A stretch of DNA of 64,000 bases from JAAZGD01 sp964489555 (GTDB lineage Bacteria; Bacillota; Clostridia; Peptostreptococcales; Anaerovoracaceae), in the NCBI GenBank assembly GCA_964489555.1, contig CAZAZF010000004.1:1-64000 (forward strand), read 5' to 3'. The position numbers and the translations under genes were made by a program. Numbering within the stretch: the stretch's first letter is position 1; each line of letters opens with the position of its first letter. Positions 7,727-16,445 of this stretch are shown piece after piece. The notes under the pieces were generated by a model, which made no database searches, had not been told where the DNA came from, and saw only the letters and a list, made by a program, of their open reading frames with translations.

Positions 7727-8274
7727 CACAATGCCCCCTTTCTCTGACGGACAACGGCATATAGAACGCCCAAAATGGCCCCCACCACGATGGCCCAAAT
7801 GGCCGAAACATTGAATGCCGCAACCGCAACAAAACTTCCGATGGCCAGCACCCAAGGAAACCAACCTTTCACTACCATAGACCCAAGACGTATAGCAGAG
7901 TATAGAATCAAGCCGCTGGCGGCAGCTTTTATGGCAATAAATGCACCCTCCACATAGGAACTGGTGCCCAGACTCCTCAAAAGGAGAACCAGTATTATAA
8001 TAACAATAAAGGAAGGAAGAATCACGCCCAGGGTGGCCGCAACAGCTCCTGAGAGGCCGGCTTTTCGATTTCCCACATAGGTGGCCGTATTGATAGCCAA
8101 AACTCCGGGCAGAGATTGTGCAATGGCGATACAATCCACCATCTCATCTTCTTCCAACCATTTTTTTTGATCTACCACCATCTTTTGAATGAAAGGCAAC
8201 ATGGCCAGCCCTCCTCCTATGGTGAATAGTCCGATTATGAAATGATGGTAGAACAACTGCCAGTGTAACTTCAA
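7726..8274 (-). CDS. Chromate-type (CHR) transporter, first half-size subunit
   Basis: A 182-residue CHR-domain protein with FTIGGGLAMLPFI and SLPGVLAINTATYVGNRKAG, parallel to the motifs of its partner. It probably forms a heterodimer with that partner. Its TTG start overlaps the stop of proS by four bases, with AAAGGG seven bases upstream, so it is translated with the proS message. Placing a transporter pair inside a synthetase-linked transcript looks like a lineage-specific insertion. Confidence 0.85.
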   Translation of the reverse strand: MKLHWQLFYHHFIIGLFTIGGGLAMLPFIQKMVVDQKKWLEEDEMVDCIAIAQSLPGVLAINTATYVGNRKAGLSGAVAATLGVILPSFIVIIILVLLLRSLGTSSYVEGAFIAIKAAASGLILYSAIRLGSMVVKGWFPWVLAIGSFVAVAAFNVSAIWAIVVGAILGVLYAVVRQRKGAL

Positions 8275-10007
8275 ACCCCATCCCTTTCTTTATTCACGAT
8301 CTCTATAGTTCGGCGGGCTGCTTCATCAAAGGACATTTCTACGTTTTCCCTTTCACTGCGCCTCTTAAATTCCACCTTGCCGGAGGATGCCCCTCTTCCC
8401 ACCGTAATGCGAATGGGGATCCCCAACAGATCTGCATCTTTAAACTTAACCCCCGGCCGTTCAAGCCGATCGTCCAACAATACATCGATGCCTTCTTTCT
8501 TAAAAACCTGGTACATCCTTTCCCCTTCTTCTCTTTGCAAGGAATCCTCCGGATTTACCAAGGTGATTATTACATGATAAGGAGCCACGCTCATGGGCCA
8601 GATAATTCCGTCTTGGTCATAATGTTGCTCTACGATGGCTGCAAGAGTTCTGGTAACCCCCACACCATAACATCCCATGACGATAAAGTGGTCTTCTTGC
8701 TTATCATCTTTGTAGGTAGCACCCATGGATTCAGAGTACTTGGTGCCCAACTTGAAAATCTGCCCTACCTCAATGCCTCGAGCAAACTCAACCTGGCACC
8801 CGCATTCCGGACAAGGGTCCCCTTTCTGAATTTTCTTTATGTCCGTAACGATATCCGCTTTATAATCCCTACCATAATTTACATTCAATATATGGTAATC
8901 CTCTTTGCATGCTCCCGCGCACAAATTTCTCGCTTCCACCAACTCGCTATCCACCACCACCATGCAATCATGCAAACAAGTAGGCCCGGTGAACCCTCCC
9001 ACCGAACCGGTGGCTTCCCCCATCTTGGCTTCGTCGGCAAATTCCACCCCGTGCTCCGGGAGTCCCAACGCATTCACCAGCTTAATAAAGTTCAGTTCCC
9101 GATCTCCTCGTACAAAAGCAGCCACATATCCATCTTCTTTGCCTTCCTGGTTGTATTTAACAAAAAGCAATGCTTTGATGGTTTTATTCTTGGGCAACCC
9201 TAAGTAATTCGCCACCTCTTCAATGGTCTTGGTGCCGGGAGTATTCACTTCTTCCATAGGAAGCCTCTCCTCCACGGATGATTCCTGGTCCACGCAGCAA
9301 GCGCGCTCTACCGTAGCCGCCATATTGCAATTGATGCAATAGGCAATCTCCGACTCTCCTACCTCAGAAAGGGCAGTGAATTCATGAGAGTTGGAGCCTC
9401 CTATGGCGCCGGTATCTGCTTCCACCGGCCTGAAATTCAATCCACATCGTTTAAAAATTCGAGTGTACGCATCATACATATCTTCATAACTACGGTCCAA
9501 TCCTTCTTGATCCTTGTCAAAGGAATAACTATCTTTCATGACAAATTCCCGACTCCTCATCAATCCAAATCGAGGCCTTGCTTCATCTCTATATTTGGTT
9601 TGTATTTGATAGAGGTTGATAGGTAGCTGCCGATGAGACGAGATATCATTTCTCACGATATCTGTAAATATCTCTTCATGAGTCGGGCCCAAACAAAAAT
9701 CTCTTCCATTCCGGTCTTTCAGACGCCAAAGCTCCGGACCATAGGCATTCCATCTACCGGATTCCATCCAAAGCTCTGCCGGTTGTACCGCGGACATGTG
9801 TATTTCTTGACCCCCCTTGGCGTTCATTTCCTGTCGGATAATTTCTTCAATTTTTCGAATGGATTTCCATCCCAACGGCATAAAACCATAAACGCCGCTT
9901 ACCAGCTTTCGAATCATCCCTGCTCTTAATAACAAAATATGACTGGGCACCTCCGCCTCTGCCGGCACCTCTCTCAGTGTATGTAGATGCATTTGTGATA
10001 GTCTCAT
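8271..10007 (-). CDS. proS: Prolyl-tRNA synthetase, bacterial type with editing domain
   Basis: A class II synthetase of 578 residues. Motif 2 is seen in the RPRFGLMRSREFVMKDSYSF stretch and motif 3 in MGCYGVGVTRTLAAIVEQ. An insertion domain of the YbaK type between motifs 2 and 3 (KTIEEVANYLGLPKNKTIKA onwards) removes mischarged Ala-tRNA-Pro. The anticodon-binding domain closes the protein. AAAGGAG precedes the ATG. It follows ispDF by 12 bases and overlaps the first CHR gene. Confidence 0.97.
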   Translation of the reverse strand: MRLSQMHLHTLREVPAEAEVPSHILLLRAGMIRKLVSGVYGFMPLGWKSIRKIEEIIRQEMNAKGGQEIHMSAVQPAELWMESGRWNAYGPELWRLKDRNGRDFCLGPTHEEIFTDIVRNDISSHRQLPINLYQIQTKYRDEARPRFGLMRSREFVMKDSYSFDKDQEGLDRSYEDMYDAYTRIFKRCGLNFRPVEADTGAIGGSNSHEFTALSEVGESEIAYCINCNMAATVERACCVDQESSVEERLPMEEVNTPGTKTIEEVANYLGLPKNKTIKALLFVKYNQEGKEDGYVAAFVRGDRELNFIKLVNALGLPEHGVEFADEAKMGEATGSVGGFTGPTCLHDCMVVVDSELVEARNLCAGACKEDYHILNVNYGRDYKADIVTDIKKIQKGDPCPECGCQVEFARGIEVGQIFKLGTKYSESMGATYKDDKQEDHFIVMGCYGVGVTRTLAAIVEQHYDQDGIIWPMSVAPYHVIITLVNPEDSLQREEGERMYQVFKKEGIDVLLDDRLERPGVKFKDADLLGIPIRITVGRGASSGKVEFKRRSERENVEMSFDEAARRTIEIVNKERDGV

Positions 10008-10019
10008 TCCCGCTCTCCT

Positions 10020-11147
10020 TTAGTCGTTATTGTTTTTCTTTTGAAGTAGTACACTAGCTTGACAACCAATGCCCTCTTCTCGACCTACCAAACCCAACCC
10101 TTCCATGGTAGTGGCCTTTATATTTATTTGACTCCTCCTTATCTTCAAGGCAGAAGTTAAACTCCTTTTCATATCAGGTACATATGGTGCCAGCTTCGGT
10201 CGCTCACATAATAAGGTCAAGTCCACATTTACCGGGATCATTGCTTCGTCCTGCATCCATCCCATCACTTTTTTTAACAGAATCATGCTGGAAATATCTT
10301 TGAACTTCGCATCGGTGTCCGGAAAATGCTTTCCGATATCCCCTAGCCCCATCGCTCCCAGCAAAGCATCCATCAATGCATGAACCAGTACATCCGCATC
10401 GGAATGTCCTTCTAAACCCTTCGGATGGTCAATGGTTACACCGCCCAAAATCAATGGTCTCTCCTTCACCAGTGGATGGAAATCAAACCCGGTTCCGATG
10501 CGATAGTCGGAATCCGGCAAATCATCACTTGTAGTAATCTTTCGATTGCCATAATCCCCTTCCACCAATGCGATAGGCACTCCAATCCGTTCCACCAAAC
10601 CACTATCGTCCGTTCCGTAATAGTCCCGTTCGAAAGCTGTTTCATAGGCCTCTAATAAGGTTTCTATATGAAATCCCTGAGGTGTTTGCACCGCTTTTAA
10701 ATCACTACGGTTTAATGTTTCTTTCTCTGTTCGAATGGTATCCTTTGGTGTCACAACCGGCACCACTGCAGGATTCTCCTCCAGGGCATCAAGCACTCGT
10801 AAAATCACTTCCTGTGATACAAAAGGACGGGCCCCATCATGAACCAATACCCAATCTGTGTCCACCGGCAAGGATCGAAGTCCATTGTACACCGAGTCTT
10901 GCCGATGGGAACCACCGGAAACCAACACGGTCTCCTCTGGTAAATAATTTAAAATTTCTGAGTCGTAGTCCTGGTTCACCACAACACAAACATGGTCCAC
11001 AAAGACACATTCCCAAAAAGCCGATGCCGCATGAACCACCATGGGTTTCCCTTGTATTCGAATATATTGTTTCCGAATACCGCCGCCCATGCGTGAACCA
11101 GCACCGGCGGCGGCAATGACAACACTTACTTTTTTTTCTTTGTACAT
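10020..11147 (-). CDS. ispDF: Bifunctional IspD/IspF enzyme of the MEP isoprenoid pathway
   Basis: A natural fusion of 375 residues. Residues about 1-215 are IspD (2-C-methyl-D-erythritol 4-phosphate cytidylyltransferase): AAGAGSRMGGGIRKQYI binds CTP and VLVHDGARPFVS is conserved. Residues about 216-375 are IspF (MECDP synthase): RIGTGFDFHPL and LEGHSDADVLVHALMDALLG bind the metal and substrate. Fusing the first and third steps, skipping IspE, is known in several lineages. It starts just after the PIN/TRAM gene. Confidence 0.96.
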   Translation of the reverse strand: MYKEKKVSVVIAAAGAGSRMGGGIRKQYIRIQGKPMVVHAASAFWECVFVDHVCVVVNQDYDSEILNYLPEETVLVSGGSHRQDSVYNGLRSLPVDTDWVLVHDGARPFVSQEVILRVLDALEENPAVVPVVTPKDTIRTEKETLNRSDLKAVQTPQGFHIETLLEAYETAFERDYYGTDDSGLVERIGVPIALVEGDYGNRKITTSDDLPDSDYRIGTGFDFHPLVKERPLILGGVTIDHPKGLEGHSDADVLVHALMDALLGAMGLGDIGKHFPDTDAKFKDISSMILLKKVMGWMQDEAMIPVNVDLTLLCERPKLAPYVPDMKRSLTSALKIRRSQINIKATTMEGLGLVGREEGIGCQASVLLQKKNNND

Positions 11148-11149
11148 AC

Positions 11150-12259
11150 TTATGAAAATCCTTTTAATCGGGCAAAAATCATCCTACCCGCAGAAGTTTG
11201 CAAAACACTGGTTACCATCACATCCGTAGTGTTTCCGATTTTACGGTCACCATCTTCCACTACAATCATGGTGCCATCATCCAAATATGCCACCGCTTGG
11301 CCTTTTTCCTTTCCTTCTTTCACCAGAAAAACGGTCATGCTTTCCCCCGGCAATACAACCGGCTTCAATGTGTTGGCCAGCTCATTGATATTTAGCACTC
11401 CCACACCTTTAATACCTGCGACTTTATTCAAGTTGAAATCGTTGGTCACAACTTTCCCGTTCATCATTTGAGCCAACTTTAAAAGTTTAATGTCTACCTC
11501 GGGAATTTCTTCCAACGCTTTTTCTGAACCCGTATTGTAAATTTCGATTCCATGCTCGGTTTGAATTCGATTTAATACATCAAGACCTCTTCGTCCCCTA
11601 TTTCGTTTTAACCCATCGGAAGAGTCTGCAATATGCTGAAGCTCCCCGATAACAAATTCAGGAATCACAATAGGGCCTTCCAAAAACCCGGTTCTCATAA
11701 TGTCTGCAATTCGTCCGTCAATAATCACCGAAGTGTCTAGAATTTTTGGCACCTGCTCCGAAGTCTTGCTTTTTCCCCGAGCACCCTCTCTTTTGGATCC
11801 AGTAGATGAAAAAAAAGCGGGCAGATCCGGTCCCAACCTAGTGGCCACTACTACTCCCACAAAAGCCATAACCAAATAAGTGAATATAGTCAAAATGGTT
11901 CCCAAGTAAAATATTTCGATGTTCTTGAAAATATCGCTGATAAGAAAAGCTACTACCAGTCCGGTAATAAGTCCAAAAGTGCCAACCAAAATTTCATTGG
12001 GTGCAACCCCCTGAAGATCCCGTTCAATGTTGGTTGCCACTTTCTTGCTTTGTTTGCGTATTGCCGGTGTAAGGCGAAAGAAAAATATCGAAAAAATAAT
12101 TGCAAATACCACAGCTGCGCCAATTTGTTGGCCTTCTGTGAATCTCATTTCTTCCGGTATGTCTGTAAATTGCAACAGATATTTTGTCAGAAGAAACGCC
12201 CCATACCCCACGACTGCCCCTACAATGGCAAAAATAATTCTTATTAATTTTCTTATCAT
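11150..12259 (-). CDS. PIN/TRAM-domain membrane protein, YacL family
   Basis: A 369-residue protein with about four transmembrane helices in residues 1-140, a PIN nuclease-like domain starting ILDTSVIIDGRIADI (with acidic catalytic residues, later VVTNDFNLNK) and a C-terminal TRAM RNA-binding domain (KGQAVAYLDDGTMIVV). Homologues such as B. subtilis YacL lie beside ispD in many Firmicutes; the function is unknown, though RNA cleavage or binding at the membrane is plausible. The nearest strong ribosome site is rather far (16 bases) from the ATG. Confidence 0.9.
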   Translation of the reverse strand: MIRKLIRIIFAIVGAVVGYGAFLLTKYLLQFTDIPEEMRFTEGQQIGAAVVFAIIFSIFFFRLTPAIRKQSKKVATNIERDLQGVAPNEILVGTFGLITGLVVAFLISDIFKNIEIFYLGTILTIFTYLVMAFVGVVVATRLGPDLPAFFSSTGSKREGARGKSKTSEQVPKILDTSVIIDGRIADIMRTGFLEGPIVIPEFVIGELQHIADSSDGLKRNRGRRGLDVLNRIQTEHGIEIYNTGSEKALEEIPEVDIKLLKLAQMMNGKVVTNDFNLNKVAGIKGVGVLNINELANTLKPVVLPGESMTVFLVKEGKEKGQAVAYLDDGTMIVVEDGDRKIGNTTDVMVTSVLQTSAGRMIFARLKGFS

Positions 12260-12331
12260 TTGCGGTTTCTTTTTTCCCTCCTTTCTTCATAGATTTACGG
12301 CGCCTGCAAGAAAGATCAACGGCCGAATATT

Positions 12332-12805
12332 CTAGATGGCATCGTTAATCATCTTCATTGCCTTGGCTACATCAATGTCTTGAGTCAACACCATTTCGCT
12401 GGCCAGAATTTGTTTGGCATTGGCTAACATTTTCTTTTCGCCGGTGGATAGTTTTTTTTCCCGGTCGGAACGCTCCAGATTTCGAATCACTTCTGCAACT
12501 TCCAAAACATCTCCTGTCTTGAGTTTTTCCATGTTCTCCCGATACCGTCGATTCCAATTGGCGGGCATCTCCGTGGGTTCTGATCTTAAAATCTTCAATA
12601 CATTTTTAATCACCGGAGGTTCCGCTACGGGGCGAACCCCGATTTCTTGGCACGAATCAATGGGGATCATGATTTTCATGTCCCCGCAAGGTACGTTCAA
12701 TATGTAGTATTTCCTTACTTCGCCAAGGATCTGTTTCTCTTCAATCTCACCGATGATCCCGGCGCCATGCATAGGATATACAATTTTATCTCCGACCTTG
12801 AACAT
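12332..12805 (-). CDS. CarD/CdnL-family RNA polymerase-binding regulator
   Basis: A 157-residue CarD-type protein. The N-terminal Tudor-like RNA polymerase interaction domain begins FKVGDKIVYPMHGAGII; the C-terminal helical domain (SDREKKLSTGEKKMLANAKQ) contacts promoter DNA. CarD stabilises open complexes, notably at rRNA promoters. GGAGGAATAG precedes the ATG. It has its own consensus promoter with an inverted repeat across it, which hints at autoregulation. Confidence 0.93.
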   Translation of the reverse strand: MFKVGDKIVYPMHGAGIIGEIEEKQILGEVRKYYILNVPCGDMKIMIPIDSCQEIGVRPVAEPPVIKNVLKILRSEPTEMPANWNRRYRENMEKLKTGDVLEVAEVIRNLERSDREKKLSTGEKKMLANAKQILASEMVLTQDIDVAKAMKMINDAI

Positions 12806-12822
12806 GGCACTATTCCTCCACG

Positions 12823-12866
12823 ATACCGCTAATTACAGTATACTTCGAAAAGCGGTATTATGTCAA
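12823..12866 (-). promoter_or_regulatory. carD promoter with overlapping inverted repeat
   Basis: Minus-strand TTGACA (12866-12861), an 18-base spacer and TATACT (12842-12837). An exact 8-base inverted repeat, ATACCGCT (12823-12830) and AGCGGTAT (12851-12858), encloses the -10. It could be an operator, or a hairpin only in its downstream arm. Confidence 0.75.
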
Positions 12867-12945
12867 GAAATGCGCCTTTCCAGTTCCTTGAATTCATCTG
12901 TCTTTCAAGCCCTTGAAATCACCAGCCTCTCACGGTCTTTAACAG

Positions 12946-14376
12946 TCAATCCAAGGGCAATTCAAACCAAAAAATGGATCCCCTGCCCAGGTTGCTCTCT
13001 ACACCAAATTCCGCTTCATGAAGAGTGAGTATCTCTTTCACAATGGATAATCCCAGCCCGGTGCCGGAGGTTTGCCTCACATGATTGGTACTTCCCTTTT
13101 GGTATCTTTCCCAAATTTGCAAAAGATCATCTTTTTGGATACCCATTCCCCGGTCCTCCACTTCAAACCGCACACACTTTTCCCTTTTGAAACCTCGGAT
13201 TAACACGGTTTTATCCTGACCGCAGTACTTGATGGCATTACTCAACAAATTGGAGATTACCTGTTTAATGCGCGCCTGATCTGCACGAATCCACAAAGGG
13301 TCTTCACATTGCGTGTCGATAAGGTATCCTTCTTCTTTCATAATTTCTACATACGGTTGGACCACCCGGGAAATCGTTTCTGCCATATTGAATTCTGTAA
13401 TCTCCAGGATTCCTACTCCGGCCTGAATTTTGGACAGGGTCAACATATCTGTTACCAAACGGTTTAAACGATCCGCTTCTTCTATGATTACTTGCAAATG
13501 TTCCTCTCTCTTATCCTTCTCTTCTCCGGAAATATCCCGAATCAACTCCGCATAAGATTTTACCATGGTCAAAGGCGTTCTAATATCGTGGGAGACATTG
13601 GCAACTAAATCCTTTTGGAGTTGATGGCTCTTTGCCAATTCTTCCGAAGCATGGGTTAAGGTTTGGGCCAGATGTGTGATTTCGCTATAAGTACCTCCCT
13701 CAAAGGTTATGCCGTAGCTTCCTTGCGCCAGGCTTTGAGCTTGGTCGTTAATGCGACGTATTGGTCTCGAAATCCTTCGGGAAAGGTAGATGGAAATGGC
13801 AAAAGCCATAACCAAGGATATGATGGTAATATATTTTAATTGTTCCTGCAAAATAGCCACCGTAGAACTGACGGGATACAGCGGAGAAAAAATATAAAGG
13901 ATTGCTTGGTTCAAAGACCCATCCTCTACAAATCCGGCATAGGCCAGCGTATTCATGTCCGACCTTCCTTCCGGTATAAGAGAACTTATGGACAAATCTC
14001 CGCTGGCAAAAAGCTGTTCTTTCATAGCTTCCATCTCTCCGATATATCCATAACTAGGTCTACGACCTTCTTCTGTAATTGGGGAAAACACAATCGTACC
14101 ATCTGTGGTCTCGATATGGATGTACATGTCATTACTGTAAGATAAGTTTCGAATAATATCAATAATGTTCTCGTTTTTATACTGGGAAGTAATCACACCA
14201 GCCACTCGCTGAGTCTCATTAATCTTCATATCCTGATAGTAAGTATTCAAAAAGAAAATTTGCAAACCCCACAAAACCAACAAAAGAGCCGTGGCAAATG
14301 CAACAAAATAAAGCCATACTTTAAAGTAAATGCTCCGAAAATCGAAACTTAATTGTTCTTCTTTACTCTGCTTCAA
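12946..14376 (-). CDS. Sensor histidine kinase
   Basis: A 476-residue transmembrane kinase. It has helices near residues 14-36 and 180-200 flanking an extracytoplasmic sensor of about 140 residues, a HAMP linker (RRISRPIRRINDQAQSLAQG), a DHp helix with VANVSHDIRTPLTMVKSY (phosphorylated His), and an ATPase domain with N (NLLSNAIKY), G1 (VEDRGMGI) and G2 (SGTGLGLSIVKEI) boxes. It starts with TTG and overlaps its response regulator by 14 bases. The signal is unknown. Confidence 0.93.
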   Translation of the reverse strand: MKQSKEEQLSFDFRSIYFKVWLYFVAFATALLLVLWGLQIFFLNTYYQDMKINETQRVAGVITSQYKNENIIDIIRNLSYSNDMYIHIETTDGTIVFSPITEEGRRPSYGYIGEMEAMKEQLFASGDLSISSLIPEGRSDMNTLAYAGFVEDGSLNQAILYIFSPLYPVSSTVAILQEQLKYITIISLVMAFAISIYLSRRISRPIRRINDQAQSLAQGSYGITFEGGTYSEITHLAQTLTHASEELAKSHQLQKDLVANVSHDIRTPLTMVKSYAELIRDISGEEKDKREEHLQVIIEEADRLNRLVTDMLTLSKIQAGVGILEITEFNMAETISRVVQPYVEIMKEEGYLIDTQCEDPLWIRADQARIKQVISNLLSNAIKYCGQDKTVLIRGFKREKCVRFEVEDRGMGIQKDDLLQIWERYQKGSTNHVRQTSGTGLGLSIVKEILTLHEAEFGVESNLGRGSIFWFELPLD

Positions 14377-15037
14377 ATTTATATCCCACTCCTCTTAGTG
14401 TAACAATGAAATCCCGGTATTCCCCCAAATTATTCCGTAGATTTTTGATATGGGTATCGATGGTACGATCATCCCCAAAAAAATCGTACCCCCAGATATC
14501 GGACAATAGCTTGTCCCTGGAAAGGGCTATATTTTTGTTTTGAACCAAGTAAAACAACAAATCATATTCTTTTGGTGTCAACTCCACCTTTTCTCCGTTC
14601 ACCATAACCGACCTAGCCTGAATGTTGATAGAGAGACCTCCGAACTCCAACACCTTACTGTCGGATTCTTTGTGTGCTTTTCTTCTGGCTAGTACCGCGT
14701 TCACTCGAGCCATCAGTTCTTTCGGGCTGAAAGGCTTCACCACATAATCGTCGATTCCCAGCTCAAATCCAAAAAGTTTATCGTACTCTTCCCCCCTGGC
14801 AGATAGCATTATAATCGGGGTGTCTTTTATCTTGCGAATTTCCTTTACAGCAGAATACCCATCCAATTTTGGCATCATAATATCCATAATCAGCAAATCA
14901 TAATCATTGAGCTTTACCAGTCCCAAGGCGGTCATGCCATCGGAAGCCTCTTCCACCTGATGCCCGTTGAACTCCGCAAACTCACGGATTACCTCTCGAA
15001 TCTTTTTTTCATCATCCACAATCAGTATTCTGGCCAT
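14363..15037 (-). CDS. Two-component response regulator, OmpR/PhoB type
   Basis: A 224-residue regulator. The receiver domain has ILIVDDEKKI (acidic pair), DLLIMDIMMP (phospho-Asp) and DDYVVKPFSPKE (Lys). The C-terminal winged helix ends DDRTIDTHIKNLRNNLG and LRGVGYKFE. The ATG at 15037 follows GAGGTG by 6 bases; an upstream GTG in frame is not needed. It is the first gene of the pair with the kinase at 12946-14376. Target genes are unknown. Confidence 0.94.
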   Translation of the reverse strand: MARILIVDDEKKIREVIREFAEFNGHQVEEASDGMTALGLVKLNDYDLLIMDIMMPKLDGYSAVKEIRKIKDTPIIMLSARGEEYDKLFGFELGIDDYVVKPFSPKELMARVNAVLARRKAHKESDSKVLEFGGLSINIQARSVMVNGEKVELTPKEYDLLFYLVQNKNIALSRDKLLSDIWGYDFFGDDRTIDTHIKNLRNNLGEYRDFIVTLRGVGYKFEAE

Positions 15038-15194
15038 ATTCAGCACCTCACCCTACATTTCTTGAGCTTAATGGCTCATTCTTTTTATTTCTACTCTATT
15101 GTACCATATTGTGATTGGCGCATATATCCCATATCTATAAAATGCGTTGAAAAGATTCTCGCCCGGGCAGGAAGACCGGCCAAATTTTCATGCC

Positions 15195-15223
15195 AAAAAA
15201 AGTGAAGAGGTTTTCCTCTTCAC
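15195..15223 (-). terminator. Terminator of the sugar-acid catabolic operon
   Basis: A perfect 9-base stem GTGAAGAGG/CCTCTTCAC (15202-15210 with 15215-15223) with a 4-base loop, followed on the minus strand by seven T. It lies 25 bases after the enolase-superfamily gene. Confidence 0.92.
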
Positions 15224-15248
15224 CTGCAATAGTTCCTTGGCTTCTATC

Positions 15249-16436
15249 CTATGATCTTATGGTAATAATCCGGGATTGCTTTATGGTTTCCGGTGTCACC
15301 TCATTCCCGATTCCCGGCAACTCCGGTGGATAATAATACCCATTGGAAGGTTGATAATCATAAGTGCACATAGATGTGTTTTCTTCCAGTAATGCAAACT
15401 GATGGTGCTCATGAATCAGGAAATTTGGAATCACGGTCTCCAGATGAAGAGCGGCGGCTATCGCAATAGGGCCTCCACACAAATGAAGCTGGACTCCCAT
15501 CTCGTAAACATGTGCCATGTCGCAAATTTTCTTGCCCTCAGTGATTCCACCGGTATTGCCCAAATCCGGTTGTATCACTGACAAGGTCCGGGCCTCTAGG
15601 AAGGGTCTGAATCCCCATCTGCTGTAGATTCTTTCTCCGCTAGCCAAAGGAATGGTCAACTTTCTGGAGATCTCGGCAAACATTGCGGGATTCAGAGGCT
15701 GGGTAGGCTCTTCATAGTAAAAACACCTCAGACCTTCAATCTCTTTACCAAATTGAATGGCTGTATTTGTGTTGGTTTGGGAATGAAGTTCCACAATAAT
15801 GTCCAGCTCCTCCCCGCCGGCCTCTCGGATAGCCTGCACTCTCTCAATCCCCAATTTCAATAAATCATATTCCAACATAGGGGGAAAATTCCAGCACCAC
15901 TGCCCATTGCGGTCCACTCCCAAAGGGTCTACTTTAATGCACGTATACCCCTCCTCCATGGCTTTTTTTGTAACCTCACCATACTCCTGAGGCTGCACTA
16001 AGTTTTTGCTGGTTTTCCCCCAATCAAACTGAATTTGGCTGGCATACGTTCGAAGGGAATCATTGGTCTTTCCTCCTAGCAGCTGATAAACAGGCATGTT
16101 GCATGCTTTTCCTTTGATATCCCACAACGCGATATCAATGGCGGACATCCCGGCGAAAATTACGGTGCCTCCACCTTGACCCCAAAAAGTGCTGCGATGA
16201 AGAGTATCCCATATTTTTTCGCTTTTCAACGGATCCATACCTATTATGATAGGGCAGAAGTCTTGAAGTATTCCGATTGCCGCATAGATGGCATCCGAAT
16301 ATGCAAGACCGATTTCTCCAAATCCCGTCAACCCTTCATCCGTGTTAATTTGAAGAAAAACCGGATTCCATCTGGTTCCATCGCAGGCCCTCCCCCCTGT
16401 ATTGGGTATTATAATATCTATACTGGTAATCTTCAT
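15249..16436 (-). CDS. Enolase-superfamily (mandelate racemase/MLE-type) sugar-acid dehydratase
   Basis: A 395-residue enolase-superfamily protein. The barrel contains CIKVDPLG (second strand Lys), VELHSQTN and FYYEEPTQPL (metal acids), LASGERIYSR (third acid), IQPDLGNTGGITEGKK and LHLCGGPIAIAAALHLE. The IxPDxxxxGGITE pattern is shared with galactonate dehydratase-like enzymes, so loss of water from an aldonate or uronate is likely. The exact sugar acid is not readable. It is the last gene of an operon with a TRAP transporter and a DapA-family lyase. AGGAG overlaps the upstream stop. Confidence 0.85.
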   Translation of the reverse strand: MKITSIDIIIPNTGGRACDGTRWNPVFLQINTDEGLTGFGEIGLAYSDAIYAAIGILQDFCPIIIGMDPLKSEKIWDTLHRSTFWGQGGGTVIFAGMSAIDIALWDIKGKACNMPVYQLLGGKTNDSLRTYASQIQFDWGKTSKNLVQPQEYGEVTKKAMEEGYTCIKVDPLGVDRNGQWCWNFPPMLEYDLLKLGIERVQAIREAGGEELDIIVELHSQTNTNTAIQFGKEIEGLRCFYYEEPTQPLNPAMFAEISRKLTIPLASGERIYSRWGFRPFLEARTLSVIQPDLGNTGGITEGKKICDMAHVYEMGVQLHLCGGPIAIAAALHLETVIPNFLIHEHHQFALLEENTSMCTYDYQPSNGYYYPPELPGIGNEVTPETIKQSRIITIRS

Positions 16437-16445
16437 TGTTCTCTC

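Noticed and set aside
7727..8134. Upstream extension of the second CHR gene
   Set aside because: It is an out-of-frame reading of the first CHR gene; the ATG at 7726 with AAAGGGGG is clear.
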